The position numbers and the translations under genes are program-made. The notes beneath the pieces were generated by a model. That model did not search any database, had not been told where the DNA came from, and saw only the letters and a program-made list of their open reading frames with translations. A stretch of DNA of 64,000 bases from Cyprinodon diabolis. Lineage: Eukaryota; Chordata; Actinopteri; Cyprinodontiformes; Cyprinodontidae. The DNA lies in NCBI GenBank assembly GCA_030533445.1, contig CM060069.1, positions 66,897 to 130,896 on the forward strand, written 5' to 3'. The number at the start of each line of letters is the position of its first letter. The first letter of the stretch is position 1. This document shows, one piece after another, positions 35,891-49,700 of the stretch.

Positions 35891-38800
35891 AAGAGAGGAG
35901 GAACTTTAACCATCAGCCAATCAAGAGAGGAGGAACTTTAATCTTCAGCCAATAAAGAGAGGAGGAACTTTACCCCTCAGCCAATCAAGAGAGGAGGAAT
36001 TTTACCCCTCAGCCAATCAAGAGAGGAGGAACTTTACCCCTCTGCCAATCAAGAGAGGAGGAACTTTAACCATCAGCCAATCAAGAGAGGAGGAACTTTA
36101 CCCCTCAGCCAATCAAGAGAGGAGGAATTTTACCCCTCAGCCAATCAAGAGAGGAGGAACTTTACTCCTCAGCCAATCAAGAGAGGAGGAATTTTACCCC
36201 TCAGCCAATCAAGAGAGGAGGAACTTTACCCCTCAGCCAATCAAGAGAGGAGGAATTTTACCCCTCAGCCAATCAAGAGAGGAGGAACTTTACCCCTCTG
36301 CCAATCAAGAGAGGAGGAACTTTAACCATCAGCCAATCAAGAGAGGAGGAACTTTACCCCTCAGCCAATCAAGAGAGGAGGAATTTTACCCCTCAGCCAA
36401 TCAAGAGAGGAGGAACTTTACCCCTTAGCCAATCAAGAGAGGAGGAACTTTAACCCTCAGCCAATGAAGAGAGGAGTAATTTTAACCCTCAGCCAATGAG
36501 GAGAGGAGGAACTTTAACCCTCAGCCAATGAAGAGAGGAGTAACTTTAACCCTCAGCCAATGAGGAGAGGAGGAACTATAACCCTCAGCCAATGAGGAGA
36601 GGAGTAACTTTGATCTTCAGCCAATCAAGAGAGGAGGAACTTTAACCATCAGCCAATCAAAAGAGGGGGAACTTTAATCTTCAGACAATCAAGAGAGGAG
36701 GAACTTTAATCTTCAGCCAATCAAGAGAGGAGGAACTTTAACCATCAGCCAATCAAGAGAGGAGGAACTTTAACCATCAGCCAATCAAGAGAGGAGGAAC
36801 TTTAGTCTTCAGGAAATCAAGAGAGGAGGAACTTTAAACCTCAACCAATGAGGAGAGGAGTAACTTTAACCCTCAGCCAATGAGTAGAGGAGTAACTTTA
36901 ATCTTCAGCCAATCAAGAGAGGAGGAACTTTAGGCTTCAGGAAATCAAGAGAGGAGGAACTTTAAACCTCAACCAATGAGGAGAGGAGGAACTTTAACCC
37001 TCAGCCAATGAGTAGAGGAGTAACTTTAATCTTCAGCCAATCAAGAGAGGAGGAACTTTAACCATCACCCAATCAAGAGAGGAGGAACTTTAACCATCAG
37101 CCAATCAAGAGAGGAGGAACTTTAATCTTCAGCCAATCAAGAGAGGAGGAACGTTACCCCTCAGCCAATCAAGAGAGGAGGAACTTTACCCCTCAGCCAA
37201 TCAAGAGAGGAGGAACTTTAACCATCAGCAAATCAAGAGAGGAGGAACTTTACCCCTCAGCCAAACAAGAGAGGAGGAACTTTAATCATCAGCCAATCAA
37301 GAGAGGAGGAACTTTAACCATCAGCCAATCAAGAGAGGAGGAACTTTATCCCCCAGCCAATAAACAGAGGAGGGATTTTACCCCTCAGACGATCAAGACA
37401 GGAGGAACTTTACCCCTCAGCCAATCAAGAGAGGAGGAACTTTAACCCTCAGCCATGAAGAGAGGAGTAACTTTAACCCTCAGCCAATGAGGAGAGGAGG
37501 AACTTTAACCCTCAGCCAATGAAGAGAGGAGTAACTTTAACCCTCAGCCAATGAGGAGAGGAGGAACTTTAACCCTCAGCAAATGAAGAGAGGAGTAACT
37601 TTAACCCTCAGCCAATGAGGAGAGGAGGAACTTTAACCCTCAGCCAATGAGGAGAGGAGTAACTTTAATCTTCAGCCAAATAAGAGAGGAGGAACTTTAC
37701 CCCTCAGCCAATCAAGAGAGGAGGAACTTTAACCATCAGCCAATCAAGAGAGGAGGAACTTTAATCTTCAGCCAATAAAGAGAGGAGGAACTTTACCCCT
37801 CAGCCAATCAAGAGAGGAGGAATTTTACCCCTCAGCCAATCAAGAGAGGAGGAACTTTACCCCTCTGCCAATCAAGAGAGGAGGAACTTTAACCATCAGC
37901 CAATTAAGAGAGGAGGAACTTTACCCCTCAGCCAATCAAGAGAGGAGGAATTATACCCCTCAGCCAATCAAGAGAGGAGGAACTTTACCCCTTAGCCAAT
38001 CAAGAGAGGAGGAAGTTTAACCCTCAGCCAATGAAGAGAGGAGTAATTTTAACCCTCAGCCAATGAGTAGAGGAGGAAATTTAACCCTCAGAAAATGAAG
38101 AGAGGAGTAACTTTAACCCTCAGCCAATGAAGAGAGGAGGAACTTTAACCCTCAGCCAATGAGGAGAGCAGTAACTTTAATCTTCAGCCAATCAAGAGAG
38201 GAGGAACTTTAACCATCAGCCAATCAAGAGAGGAAGAAATTTAATCTTCAGCCAATCAAGAGAGGAGGAACTTTACCCCTCAGCCAATCAAGAGAGGAGA
38301 AATTTTACCCCTCAGCCAATCAAGAGAGGAGGAACTTTACCCCTCAGCCAATCAAGAGAGGAGGAACTTTAACCATCAGCCAATCAAGAGAGGAGGAACT
38401 TTAGCCTTCAGGAAATCAAGAGAGGAGGAACTTTAAACCTCAACCAATGAGGAGAGGAGGAACTTTAACCCTCAGCCAATGAGGAGAGGAGTAACTTTAA
38501 ACTTCAGCCAATCAAGAGAGGAGGAACTTTAACCATCACCCAATCAAGAGAGGAGGAACTTTAACCATCAGCCAATCAAGAGAGGAGGAACTTTAATCTT
38601 CAGCCAATCAAGAGAGGAGGAACGTTACCCCTCAGCCAATCAAGAGAGGAGGAACTTTAACCATCAGCAAATCAAGAGAGGAGGAACTTTACCCCTCAGC
38701 CAAACAAGAGAGGAGGAACTTTAATCATCAGCCAATCAAGAGAGGAGGAACTTTAACCCTCAGCCAATGAGGAGAGGAGGAACTTTAACCCTCAGCCAAT

Positions 38801-41770
38801 GAAGAGAGGAGTAACTTTAACCCTCAGCCAATGAGGAGAGGAGGAACTATAACCCTCAGCCAATGAGGAGAGGAGTAACTTTGATCTTCAGCCAATCAAG
38901 AGAGGAGGAACTTTAACCATCAGCCAATCAAAAGAGGGGGAACTTTAATCTTCAGACAATCAAGAGAGGAGGAACTTTAATCTTCAGACAATCAAGAGAG
39001 GAGAAATTTTACCCCTCAGCCAATCAAGAGAGGAGGAACTTTACCCCTCAGCCAATCAAGAGACGAGGAACTTTAACCATCAGCCAATCAAGAGAGGAGG
39101 AACTTTAGCCTTCAGGAAATCAAGAGAGGAGGAACTTTAAACCTCAACCAATGAGGAGAGGAGTAACTTTAACCCTCAGCCAATGAGTAGAGGAGTAACT
39201 TTAATCTTCAGCCAATCAAGAGAGGAGGAACTTTAACCATCACCCAATCAAGAGAGGAGGAACTTTAACCATCAGCCAATCAAGAGAGGAGGAACTTTAA
39301 TCTTCAGCCAATCAAGAGAGGAGGAACGTTACCCCTCAGCCAATCAAGAGAGGAGGAACTTTACCCCTCAGCCAATCAAGAGAGTAGGAACTTTAACCAT
39401 CAGCAAATCAAGAGAGGAGGAACTTTACCCCTCAGCCAAACAAGAGAGGAGGAACTTTAATCATCAGCCAATCAAGAGAGGAGGAACTTTATCCCCCAGC
39501 CAATAAACAGAGGAGGGATTTTACCCCTCAGACGATCAAGACAGGAGGAACTTTACCTCTCAGCCAATCAAGAGAGGAGGAACTTTAACCCTCAGCCATG
39601 AAGAGAGGAGTAACTTTAACCCTCAGCCAATAAGGAGAGGAGGAACTTTAACCCTCAGCCAATGAAGAGAGGAGTAACTTTAACCCTCAGCCAATGAGGA
39701 GAGGAGGAACTTTAACCCTCAGCAAATGAAGAGAGGAGTAACTTTAACCCTCAGCCAATGAGGAGAGGAGGAACTTTAACCCTCAGCCAATGAGGAGAGG
39801 AGTAACTTTAATCTTCAGCCAATTAAGAGAGGAGGAACTTTACCCCTCAGCCAATCAAGAGAGGAGGAACTTTAACCCTCAGCCATGAAGAGAGGAGTAA
39901 CTTTAACCCTCAGCCAATGAGGAGAGGAGTAACTTTAATTTTCAGCCAATTAAGAGAGGAGGAACTTTACCCCTCAGCCAATCAAGAGAGGAGGAACTTT
40001 AACCCTCAGCCATGAAGAGAGGAGTAACTTTAACCCTCAGCCAATGAGGAGAGGAGTAACTTTAATTTTCAGCCAATTAAGAGAGGAGGAACTTTACCCC
40101 TCAGCCAATCAAGAGAGGAGGAACTTTAACCATCAGCCAATCAAGAGAGGAGGAACTTTAATCTTCAGCCAATCAAGAGAGGAGGAACTTTACCCCTCAG
40201 CCAATCAAGAGAGGAGGAATTTTACCCCTCAGCCAATCAAGAGAGGAGGAACTTTACCCCTCTGCCAATCAAGAGAGGAGGAACTTTAACCATCAGCCAA
40301 TCAAGAGAGGAGGAACTTTACCCCTCAGCCAATCAAGAGAGGAGGAATTTTACCCCTCAGCCAATCAAGAGAGGAGGAACTTTACCCCTTAGCCAATGAA
40401 GAGAGGAGGAACTTTAACCCTCAGCCAATGAGGAGAGGAGGAACTTTAACCCTCAGCCAATGAAGAGAGGAGTAACTTTAACCCTCAGCCAATCAAGAGA
40501 GGAGGAACGTTAACCCTCAGCCAATGAGGAGAGGAGTAACTTTAATCTTCAGCCAATTCAGAGAGGAGGAACTTTACCCCTCAGCCAATCAAGAGAGAAG
40601 GAACTTTAACCATCAGCCAATCAAGAGAGGAGGAACTTTAACCATCAGCCAATCAAGAGAGGAGGAACTTTATCCCCCAGCCAATCAACAGAGGAGGGAT
40701 TTTACCCCTCAGCCGATCAAGACAGGAGGAACTTTACCCCTCAGCCAATCAAGAGAGGAGGAACTTTAACCCTCAGCCATGAAGAGAGGAGTAACTTTAA
40801 CCCTCAGCCAATGAGGAGAGGAGGAACTTTAATCTTCAGCCAATTAAGAGAGGAGGAACTTTACCCCTCAGCCAATCAAGAGAGGAGGAACTTTAACCAT
40901 CAGCCAATCAAGAGAGGAGGAACTTTAATCTTCAGCCAATCAAGAGAGTAGGAACTTTACCCCTCAGCCAATCAAGAGAGGAGGAATTTTACCCCTCAGC
41001 CAATCAAGAGAGGAGGAACTTTACCCCTCTGCCAATCAAGAGAGGAGGAACTTTAACCATCAGCCAATCAAGAGAGGAGGAACTTTACCCCTCAGCCAAT
41101 CAAGAGAGGAGGAATTTTACCCCTCAGCCAATCAAGAGAGGAGGAACTTTACCCCTTAGCCAATGAAGAGAGGAGGAACTTTAACCCTCAGCCAATGAGG
41201 AGAGGAGGAACTTTAACCCTCAGCCAATGAAGAGAGGAGTAACTTTAACCCTCAGCCAATGAGGAGAGGAGGAACTATAACCCTCAGCCAATGAGGAGAG
41301 GAGTAACTTTGATCTTCAGCCAATCAAGAGAGGAGGAACTTTAACCATCAGCCAATCAAAAGAGGGGGAACTTTAATCTTCAGACAATCAAGAGAGGAGG
41401 AACTTTAATCTTCAGACAATCAAGAGAGGAGAAATTTTACCCCTCAGCCAATCAAGAGAGGAGGAACTTTACCCCTCAGCCAATCAAGAGACGAGGAACT
41501 TTAACCATCAGCCAATCAAGAGAGGAGGAACTTTAGCCTTCAGGAAATCAAGAGAGGAGGAACTTTAAACCTCAACCAATGAGGAGAGGAGGAACTTTAA
41601 CCCTCAGCCAATGAGTAGAGGAGTAACTTTAATCTTCAGCCAATCAAGAGAGGAGGAACTTTAACCATCACCCAATCAAGAGAGGAGGAACTTTAACCAT
41701 CAGCCAATCAAGAGAGGAGGAACTTTAATCTTCAGCCAATCAAGAGAGGAGGAACGTTACCCCTCAGCCA
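35891..41770. repeat. 5.85-kb tandem duplication, copy 2
   Basis: This is the right copy of the pair. The junction near 35,890 is visible: the aacgtt monomer is followed by tttaaccatcag and then aataaagag, instead of the usual agagtagg monomer found after the matching aacgtt near 41,755. Internal changes are an extra ttatacccctc monomer (37,951) and a rearrangement at 39,840-40,070. There five monomers were lost and a 127-bp, four-monomer unit was doubled. Bases about 35,950-38,750 also match about 46,020-48,800 at a 10,070-bp offset. Confidence 0.82.
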
Positions 41771-43740
41771 ATCAAGAGAGGAGGAACTTTACCCCTCAGC
41801 CAATCAAGAGAGTAGGAACTTTAACCATCAGCAAATCAAGAGAGGAGGAACTTTACCCCTCAGCCAAACAAGAGAGGAGGAACTTTAATCATCAGCCAAT
41901 CAAGAGAGGAGGAACTTTATCCCCCAGCCAATAAACAGAGGAGGGATTTTACCCCTCAGATGATCAAGACAGGAGGAACTTTACCTCTCAGCCAATTAAG
42001 AGAGGAGGAACTTTAACCCTCAGCCATGAAGAGAGGAGTAACTTTAACCCTCAGCCAATAAGGAGAGGAGGAACTTTAACCCTCAGCCAATGAAGAGAGG
42101 AGTAACTTTAACCCTCAGCCAATGAGGAGAGGAGGAACTTTAACCCTCAGCAAATGAAGAGAGGAGTAACTTTAACCCTCAGCCAATGAGGAGAGGAGGA
42201 ACTTTAACCCTCAGCCAATGAGGAGAGGAGTAACTTTAATCTTCAGCCAATTAAGAGAGGAGGAACTTTACCCCTCAGCCAATCAAGAGAGGAGGAACTT
42301 TAACCATCAGCCAATCAAGAGAGGAGGAACTTTAACCATCAGCCAATCAAGAGAGGAGGAACTTTATCCCCCAGCCAATCAACAGAGGAGGGATTTTACC
42401 CCTCAGCCGATCAAGACAGGAGGAACTTTACCCCTCAGCCAATCAAGAGAGGAGGAACTTTAACCCTCAGCCATGAAGAGAGGAGTAACTTTAACCCTCA
42501 GCCAATGAGGAGAGGAGTAACTTTAATTTTCAGCCAATTAAGAGAGGAGGAACTTTACCCCTCAGCCAATCAAGAGAGGAGGAACTTTAACCATCAGCCA
42601 ATCAAGAGAGGAGGAACTTTAATCTTCAGCCAATCAAGAGAGGAGGAACTTTAACCCTCAGCCAATCAAGAGAGGAGGAATTTTACCCCTCAGCCAATCA
42701 AGAGAGGAGGAACTTTACCCCTCTGCCAATCAAGAGAGGAGGAACTTTAACCATCAGCCAATCAAGAGAGGAGGAACTTTACCCCTCAGCCAATCAAGAG
42801 AGGAGGAATTTTACCCCTCAGCCAATCAAGAGAGGAGGAACTTTACCCCTTAGCCAATGAAGAGAGGAGGAACTTTAACCCTCAGCCAATGAAGAGAGGA
42901 GTAATTTTAACCCTCAGCCAATGAGGAGAGGAGGAACTTTAACCCTCAGCCAATGAAGAGAGGAGTAACTTTAACCCTCAGCCAATGAGGAGAGGAGGAA
43001 CTATAACCCTCAGCCAATGAGGAGAGGAGTAACTTTGATCTTCAGCCAATCAAGAGAGGAGGAACTTTAACCATCAGCCAATCAAAAGAGGGGGAACTTT
43101 AATCTTCAGACAATCAAGAGAGGAGGAACTTTAATCTTCAGACAATCAAGAGAGGAGAAATTTTACCCCTCAGCCAATCAAGAGAGGAGGAAATTTACCC
43201 CTCAGCCAATCAAGAGAGGAGGAACTTTAACCATCAGCCAATCAAGAGAGGAGGAACTTTAGCCTTCAGGAAATCAAGAGAGGAGGAACTTTAAACCTCA
43301 ACCAATGAGGAGAGGAGGAACTTTAACCCTCAGCCAATGAGTAGAGGAGTAACTTTAATCTTCAGCCAATCAAGAGAGGAGGAAATTTAACCATCACCCA
43401 ATCAAGAGAGGAGGAACTTTAACCATCAGCCAATCAAGAGAGGAGGAACTTTAATCTTCAGCCAATCAAGAGAGGAGGAACGTTACCCCTCAGCCAATCA
43501 AGAGAGGAGGAACTTTACCCCTCAGCCAATCAAGAGAGGAGGAACTTTAACCATCAGCAAATCAAGAGAGGAGGAACTTTACCCCTCAGCCAAACAAGAG
43601 AGGAGGAACTTTAATCATCAGCCAATCAAGAGAGGAGGAACTTTATCCCCCAGCCAATAAACAGAGGAGGGATTTTACCCCTCAGACGATCAAGACAGGA
43701 GGAACTTTACCCCTCAGCCAATCAAGAGAGGAGGAACTTT
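41771..43740. repeat. Satellite block matching 22.7-24.6 kb
   Basis: These are ordinary higher-order units. The segment starting near 42,218 and the aactataacc monomer at 42,999 lie exactly 19,150 bp from 23,068 and 23,849, and the ccatgaag plus gtaaattt monomers just after the block match at the same offset. A private cagatgatcaagacagg near 41,957 replaces the usual cagacgatc. No gene or RNA signal is present. Confidence 0.78.
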
Positions 43741-46700
43741 AACCCTCAGCCATGAAGAGAGGAGTAAATTTAACCCTCAGCCAATAAGGAGAGGAGGAAC
43801 TTTAACCCTCAGCCAATGAAGAGAGGAGTAACTTTAACCCTCAGCCAATGAGGAGAGGAGGAACTTTAACCCTCAGCCAATGAGGAGAGGAGTAACTTTA
43901 ATCTTCAGCCAATTAAGAGAGGAGGAACTTTACCCCTCAGCCAATCAAGAGAGGAGGAACTTTAACCATCAGCCAATCAAGAGAGGAGGAACTTTAACCA
44001 TCAGCCAATCAAGAGAGGAGGAACTTTATCCCCCAGCCAATCAACAGAGGAGGGATTTTACCCCTCAGCCGATCAAGACAGGAGGAACTTTACCCCTCAG
44101 CCAATCAAGAGAGGAGGAACTTTAACCCTCAGCCATGAAGAGAGGAGTAACTCTAACCCTCAGCCAATGAGGAGAGGAGGAACTTTAACCCTCAGCCAAT
44201 GAAGAGAGGAGTAACTTTAACCCTCAGCCAATGAGGAGAGGAGGAACTTTAACCCTCAGCAAATGAAGAGAGGAGTAAATTTTACCCTCAGCCAATGAGG
44301 AGAGGAGGAAGTTTAACCCTCAGCCAATGAGGAGAGGAGTAACTTTAATCTTCAGCCAATTAAGAGAGGAGGAACTTTACCCCTCAGCCAATCAAGAGAG
44401 GAGGAACTTTAACCATCAGCCAATCAAGAGAGGAGGAACTTTAATCTTCAGCCAATCAAGAGAGGAGGAACTTTACCCCTCAGCCAATCAAGAGAGGAGG
44501 AATTTTACCCCTCAGCCAATCAAGAGAGGAGGAACTTTACCCCTCTGCCAATCAAGAGAGGAGGAACTTTAACCATCAGCCAATCAAGAGAGGAGGAACT
44601 TTACCCCTCAGCCAATCAAGAGAGGAGGAATTTTACCCCTCAGCCAATCAAGAGAGGAGGAACTTTACCCCTTAGCCAATCAAGAGAGGAGGAACTTTAA
44701 CCCTCAGCCAATGAAGAGAGGAGTAATTTTAACCCTCAGCCAATGAGGAGAGGAGGAACTTTAACCCTCAGCCAATGAAGAGAGGAGTAACTTTAACCCT
44801 CAGCCAATGAGGAGAGGAGGAACTATAACCCTCAGCCAATGAGGAGAGGAGTAACTTTGATCTTCAGCCAATCAAGAGAGGAGGAACTTTAACCATCAGC
44901 CAATCAAAAGAGGGGGAACTTTAATCTTCAGACAATCAAGAGAGGAGGAACTTTAATCTTCAGCCAATCAAGAGAGGAGGAACTTTAACCATCAGCCAAT
45001 CAAGAGAGGAGGAACTTTAACCATCAGCCAATCAAGAGAGGAGGAACTTTAGCCTTCAGGAAATCAAGAGAGGAGGAACTTTAAACCTCAACCAATGAGG
45101 AGAGGAGGAACTTTAACCCTCAGCCAATGAGTAGAGGAGTAACTTTAATCTTCAGCCAATCAAGAGAGGAGGAACTTTAGCCTTCAGGAAATCAAGAGAG
45201 GAGGAACTTTAAACCTCAACCAATGAGGAGAGGAGGAACTTTAACCCTCAGCCAATGAGTAGAGGAGTAACTTTAATCTTCAGCCAATCAAGAGAGGAGG
45301 AACTTTAACCATCACCCAATCAAGAGAGGAGGAACTTTAACCATCAGCCAATCAAGAGAGGAGGAACTTTAATCTTCAGCCAATCAAGAGAGGAGGAACG
45401 TTACCCCTCAGCCAATCAAGAGAGGAGGAACTTTACCCCTCAGCCAATCAAGAGAGGAGGAACTTTAACCATCAGCAAATCAAGAGAGGAGGAACTTAAC
45501 CCCTCAGCCAAACAAGAGAGGAGGAACTTTAATCATCAGCCAATCAAGAGAGGAGGAACTTTAACCATCAGCCAATCAAGAGAGGAGGAACTTTATCCCC
45601 CAGCCAATAAACAGAGGAGGGATTTTACCCCTCAGACGATCAAGACAGGAGGAACTTTACCCCTCAGCCAATCAAGAGAGGAGGAACTTTAACCCTCAGC
45701 CATGAAGAGAGGAGTAACTTTAACCCTCAGCCAATGAGGAGAGGAGGAACTTTAACCCTCAGCCAATGAAGAGAGGAGTAACTTTAACCCTCAGCCAATG
45801 AGGAGAGGAGGAACTTTAACCCTCAGCAAATGAAGAGAGGAGTAACTTTAACCCTCAGCCAATGAGGAGAGGAGGAACTTTAACCCTCAGCCAATGAGGA
45901 GAGGAGTAACTTTAATCTTCAGCCAATTAAGAGAGGAGGAACTTTACCCCTCAGCCAATCAAGAGAGGAGGAACTTTAACCATCAGCCAATCAAGAGAGG
46001 AGGAACTTTAATCTTCAGCCAATAAAGAGAGGAGGAACTTTACCCCTCAGCCAATCAAGAGAGGAGGAATTTTACCCCTCAGCCAATCAAGAGAGGAGGA
46101 TCTTTACCCCTCTGCCAATCAAGAGAGGAGGAACTTTAACCATCAGCCAATCAAGAGAGGAGGAACTTTACCCCTCAGCCAATCAAGAGAGGAGGAATTT
46201 TACCCCTCAGCCAATCAAGAGAGGAGGAACTTTACCCCTCAGCCAATCAAGAGAGGAGGAATTTTACCCCTCAGCCAATCAAGAGAGGAGGAACTTTACC
46301 CCTCAGCCAATCAAGAGAGGAGGAATTTTACCCCTCAGCCAATCAAGAGAGGAGGAACTTTACCCCTCTGCCAATCAAGAGAGGAGGAACTTTAACCATC
46401 AGCCAATCAAGAGAGGAGGAACTTTACCCCTCAGCCAATCAAGAGAGGAGGAATTTTACCCCTCAGCCAATCAAGAGAGGAGGAACTTTACCCCTTAGCC
46501 AATCAAGAGAGGAGGAACTTTAACCCTCAGCCAATGAAGAGAGGAGTAATTTTAACCCTCAGCCAATGAGGAGAGGAGGAACTTTAACCCTCAGCCAATG
46601 AAGAGAGGAGTAACTTTAACCCTCAGCCAATGAGGAGAGGAGGAACTATAACCCTCAGCCAATGAGGAGAGGAGTAACTTTGATCTTCAGCCAATCAAGA

Positions 46701-49700
46701 GAGGAGGAACTTTAACCATCAGCCAATCAAAAGAGGGGGAACTTTAATCTTCAGACAATCAAGAGAGGAGGAACTTTAATCTTCAGCCAATCAAGAGAGG
46801 AGGAACTTTAACCATCAGCCAATCAAGAGAGGAGGAACTTTAACCATCAGCCAATCAAGAGAGGAGGAACTTTAGTCTTCAGGAAATCAAGAGAGGAGGA
46901 ACTTTAAACCTCAACCAATGAGGAGAGGAGTAACTTTAACCCTCAGCCAATGAGTAGAGGAGTAACTTTAATCTTCAGCCAATCAAGAGAGGAGGAACTT
47001 TAGCCTTCAGGAAATCAAGAGAGGAGGAACTTTAAACCTCAACCAATGAGGAGAGGAGGAACTTTAACCCTCAGCCAATGAGTAGAGGAGTAACTTTAAT
47101 CTTCAGCCAATCAAGAGAGGAGGAACTTTAACCATCACCCAATCAAGAGAGGAGGAACTTTAACCATCAGCCAATCAAGAGAGGAGGAACTTTAATCTTC
47201 AGCCAATCAAGAGAGGAGGAACGTTACCCCTCAGCCAATCAAGAGAGGAGGAACTTTACCCCTCAGCCAATCAAGAGAGGAGGAACTTTACCCATCAGCA
47301 AATCAAGAGAGGAGGAACTTTACCCCTCAGCCAAACAAGAGAGGAGGAACTTTAATCATCAGCCAATCAAGAGAGGAGGAACTTTAACCATCAGCCAATC
47401 AAGAGAGGAGGAACTTTATCCCCCAGCCAATAAACAGAGGAGGGATTTTACCCCTCAGACGATCAAGACAGGAGGAACTTTACCCCTCAGCCAATCAAGA
47501 GAGGAGGAACTTTAACCCTCAGCCATGAAGAGAGGAGTAACTTTAACCCTCAGCCAATGAGGAGAGGAGGAACTTTAACCCTCAGCCAATGAAGAGAGGA
47601 GTAACTTTAACCCTCAGCCAATGAGGAGAGGAGGAACTTTAACCCTCAGCAAATGAAGAGAGGAGTAACTTTAACCCTCAGCCAATGAGGAGAGGAGGAA
47701 CTTTAACCCTCAGCCAATGAGGAGAGGAGTAACTTTAATCTTCAGCCAATTAAGAGAGGAGGAACTTTACCCCTCAGCCAATCAAGAGAGGAGGAACTTT
47801 AACCATCAGCCAATCAAGAGAGGAGGAACTTTAATCTTCAGCCAATAAAGAGAGGAGGAACTTTACCCCTCAGCCAATCAAGAGAGGAGGAATTTTACCC
47901 CTCAGCCAATCAAGAGAGGAGGAACTTTACCCCTCTGCCAATCAAGAGAGGAGGAACTTTAACCATCAGCCAATTAAGAGAGGAGGAACTTTACCCCTCA
48001 GCCAATCAAGAGAGGAGGAATTATACCCCTCAGCCAATCAAGAGAGGAGGAACTTTACCCCTTAGCCAATCAAGAGAGGAGGAAGTTTAACCCTCAGCCA
48101 ATGAAGAGAGGAGTAATTTTAACCCTCAGCCAATGAGTAGAGGAGGAAATTTAACCCTCAGAAAATGAAGAGAGGAGTAACTTTAACCCTCATTCAATGA
48201 AGAGAGGAGGAACTTTAACCCTCAGCCAATGAGGAGAGGAGTAACTTTAATCTTCAGCCAATCAAGAGAGGAGGAACTTTAACCATCAGCCAATCAAGAG
48301 AGGAAGAACTTTAATCTTCAGCCAATCAAGAGAGGAGGAACTTTACCCCTCAGCCAATCAAGAGAGGCGAAATTTTACCCCTCAGCCAATCAAGAGAGGA
48401 GGAACTTTACCCCTCAGCCAATCAAGAGATGAGGAACTTTAACCATCAGCCAATCAAGAGAGGAGGAACTTTAGCCTTCAGGAAATCAAGAGAGGAGGAA
48501 CTTTAAACCTCAACCAATGAGGAGAGGAGGAACTTTAACCCTCAGCCAATGAGGAGAGGAGTAACTTTAATCTTCAGCCAATCAAGAGAGGAGGAACTTT
48601 AACCATCACCCAATCAAGAGAGGAGGAACTTTAACCATCAGCCAATCAAGAGAGGAGGAACTTTAATCTTCAGCCAATCAAGAGAGGAGGAACGTTACCC
48701 CTCAGCCAATCAAGAGAGGAGGAACTTTAACCATCAGCAAATCAAGAGAGGAGGAACTTTACCCCTCAGCCAAACAAGAGAGGAGGAACTTTAATCATCA
48801 GCCAATCAAGAGAGGAGGAACTTTAACCATCAGCCAATCAAGAGAGGAGGAACTTTATCCCCCAGCCAATCAACAGAGGAGGGATTTTACCCCTCAACCG
48901 ATCAAGACAGGAGGAACTTTACCCCTCAGCCAATCAAGAGAGGAGAAACTTTAACCCTCAGCCATGAAGAGAGGAGTAACTTTAACCCTCAGCCAATGAG
49001 GAGAGGAGGAACTTTAACCTTCAGCCAATGAAGAGAGGAGTAACTTTAACCCTCAGCCAATGAGGAGAGGAGGAACTTTAACCCTCATCAAATGAAGAGA
49101 GGAGTAACTTTAACCCTCAGCCAATGAGGAGAGGAGGAACTTTAACCCTCAGCCAATGAGGAGAGGAGTAACTTTAATCTTCAGCCAATTAAGAGAGGAG
49201 GAACTTTACCCCTCAGCCAATCAAGAGAGGAGGAACTTTAACCATCAGCCAATCAAGAGAGGAGGAACTTTAATCTTCAGCCAATAAAGAGAGGAGGAAC
49301 TTTACCCCTCAGCCAATCAAGAGAGGAGGAATTTTACCCCTCAGCCAATCAAGAGAGGAGGAACTTTACCCCTCTGCCAATCAAGAGAGGAGGAACTTTA
49401 ACCATCAGCCAATTAAGAGAGGAGGAACTTTACCCCTCACCCAATCAAGAGAGGAGTAATTTTAACCCTCAACCAATGAGGAGAGGAGGAACTTTAACCC
49501 TCAGCCAATGAAGAGAGGAGTAACTTTAACCCTCAGCCAATGAGGAGAGGAGGAACATTAACCCTCACTCAATGAGGAGAGGAGTAACTTTAATCTTCAG
49601 CCAATCAAGGGAGGAGGAACTTTACCCCTCAGCCAATCAAGAGAGGAGGAACTTTAACAATCAGCCAATCAAGAGAGGAGGAACTTTAATCTTCAGCCAA

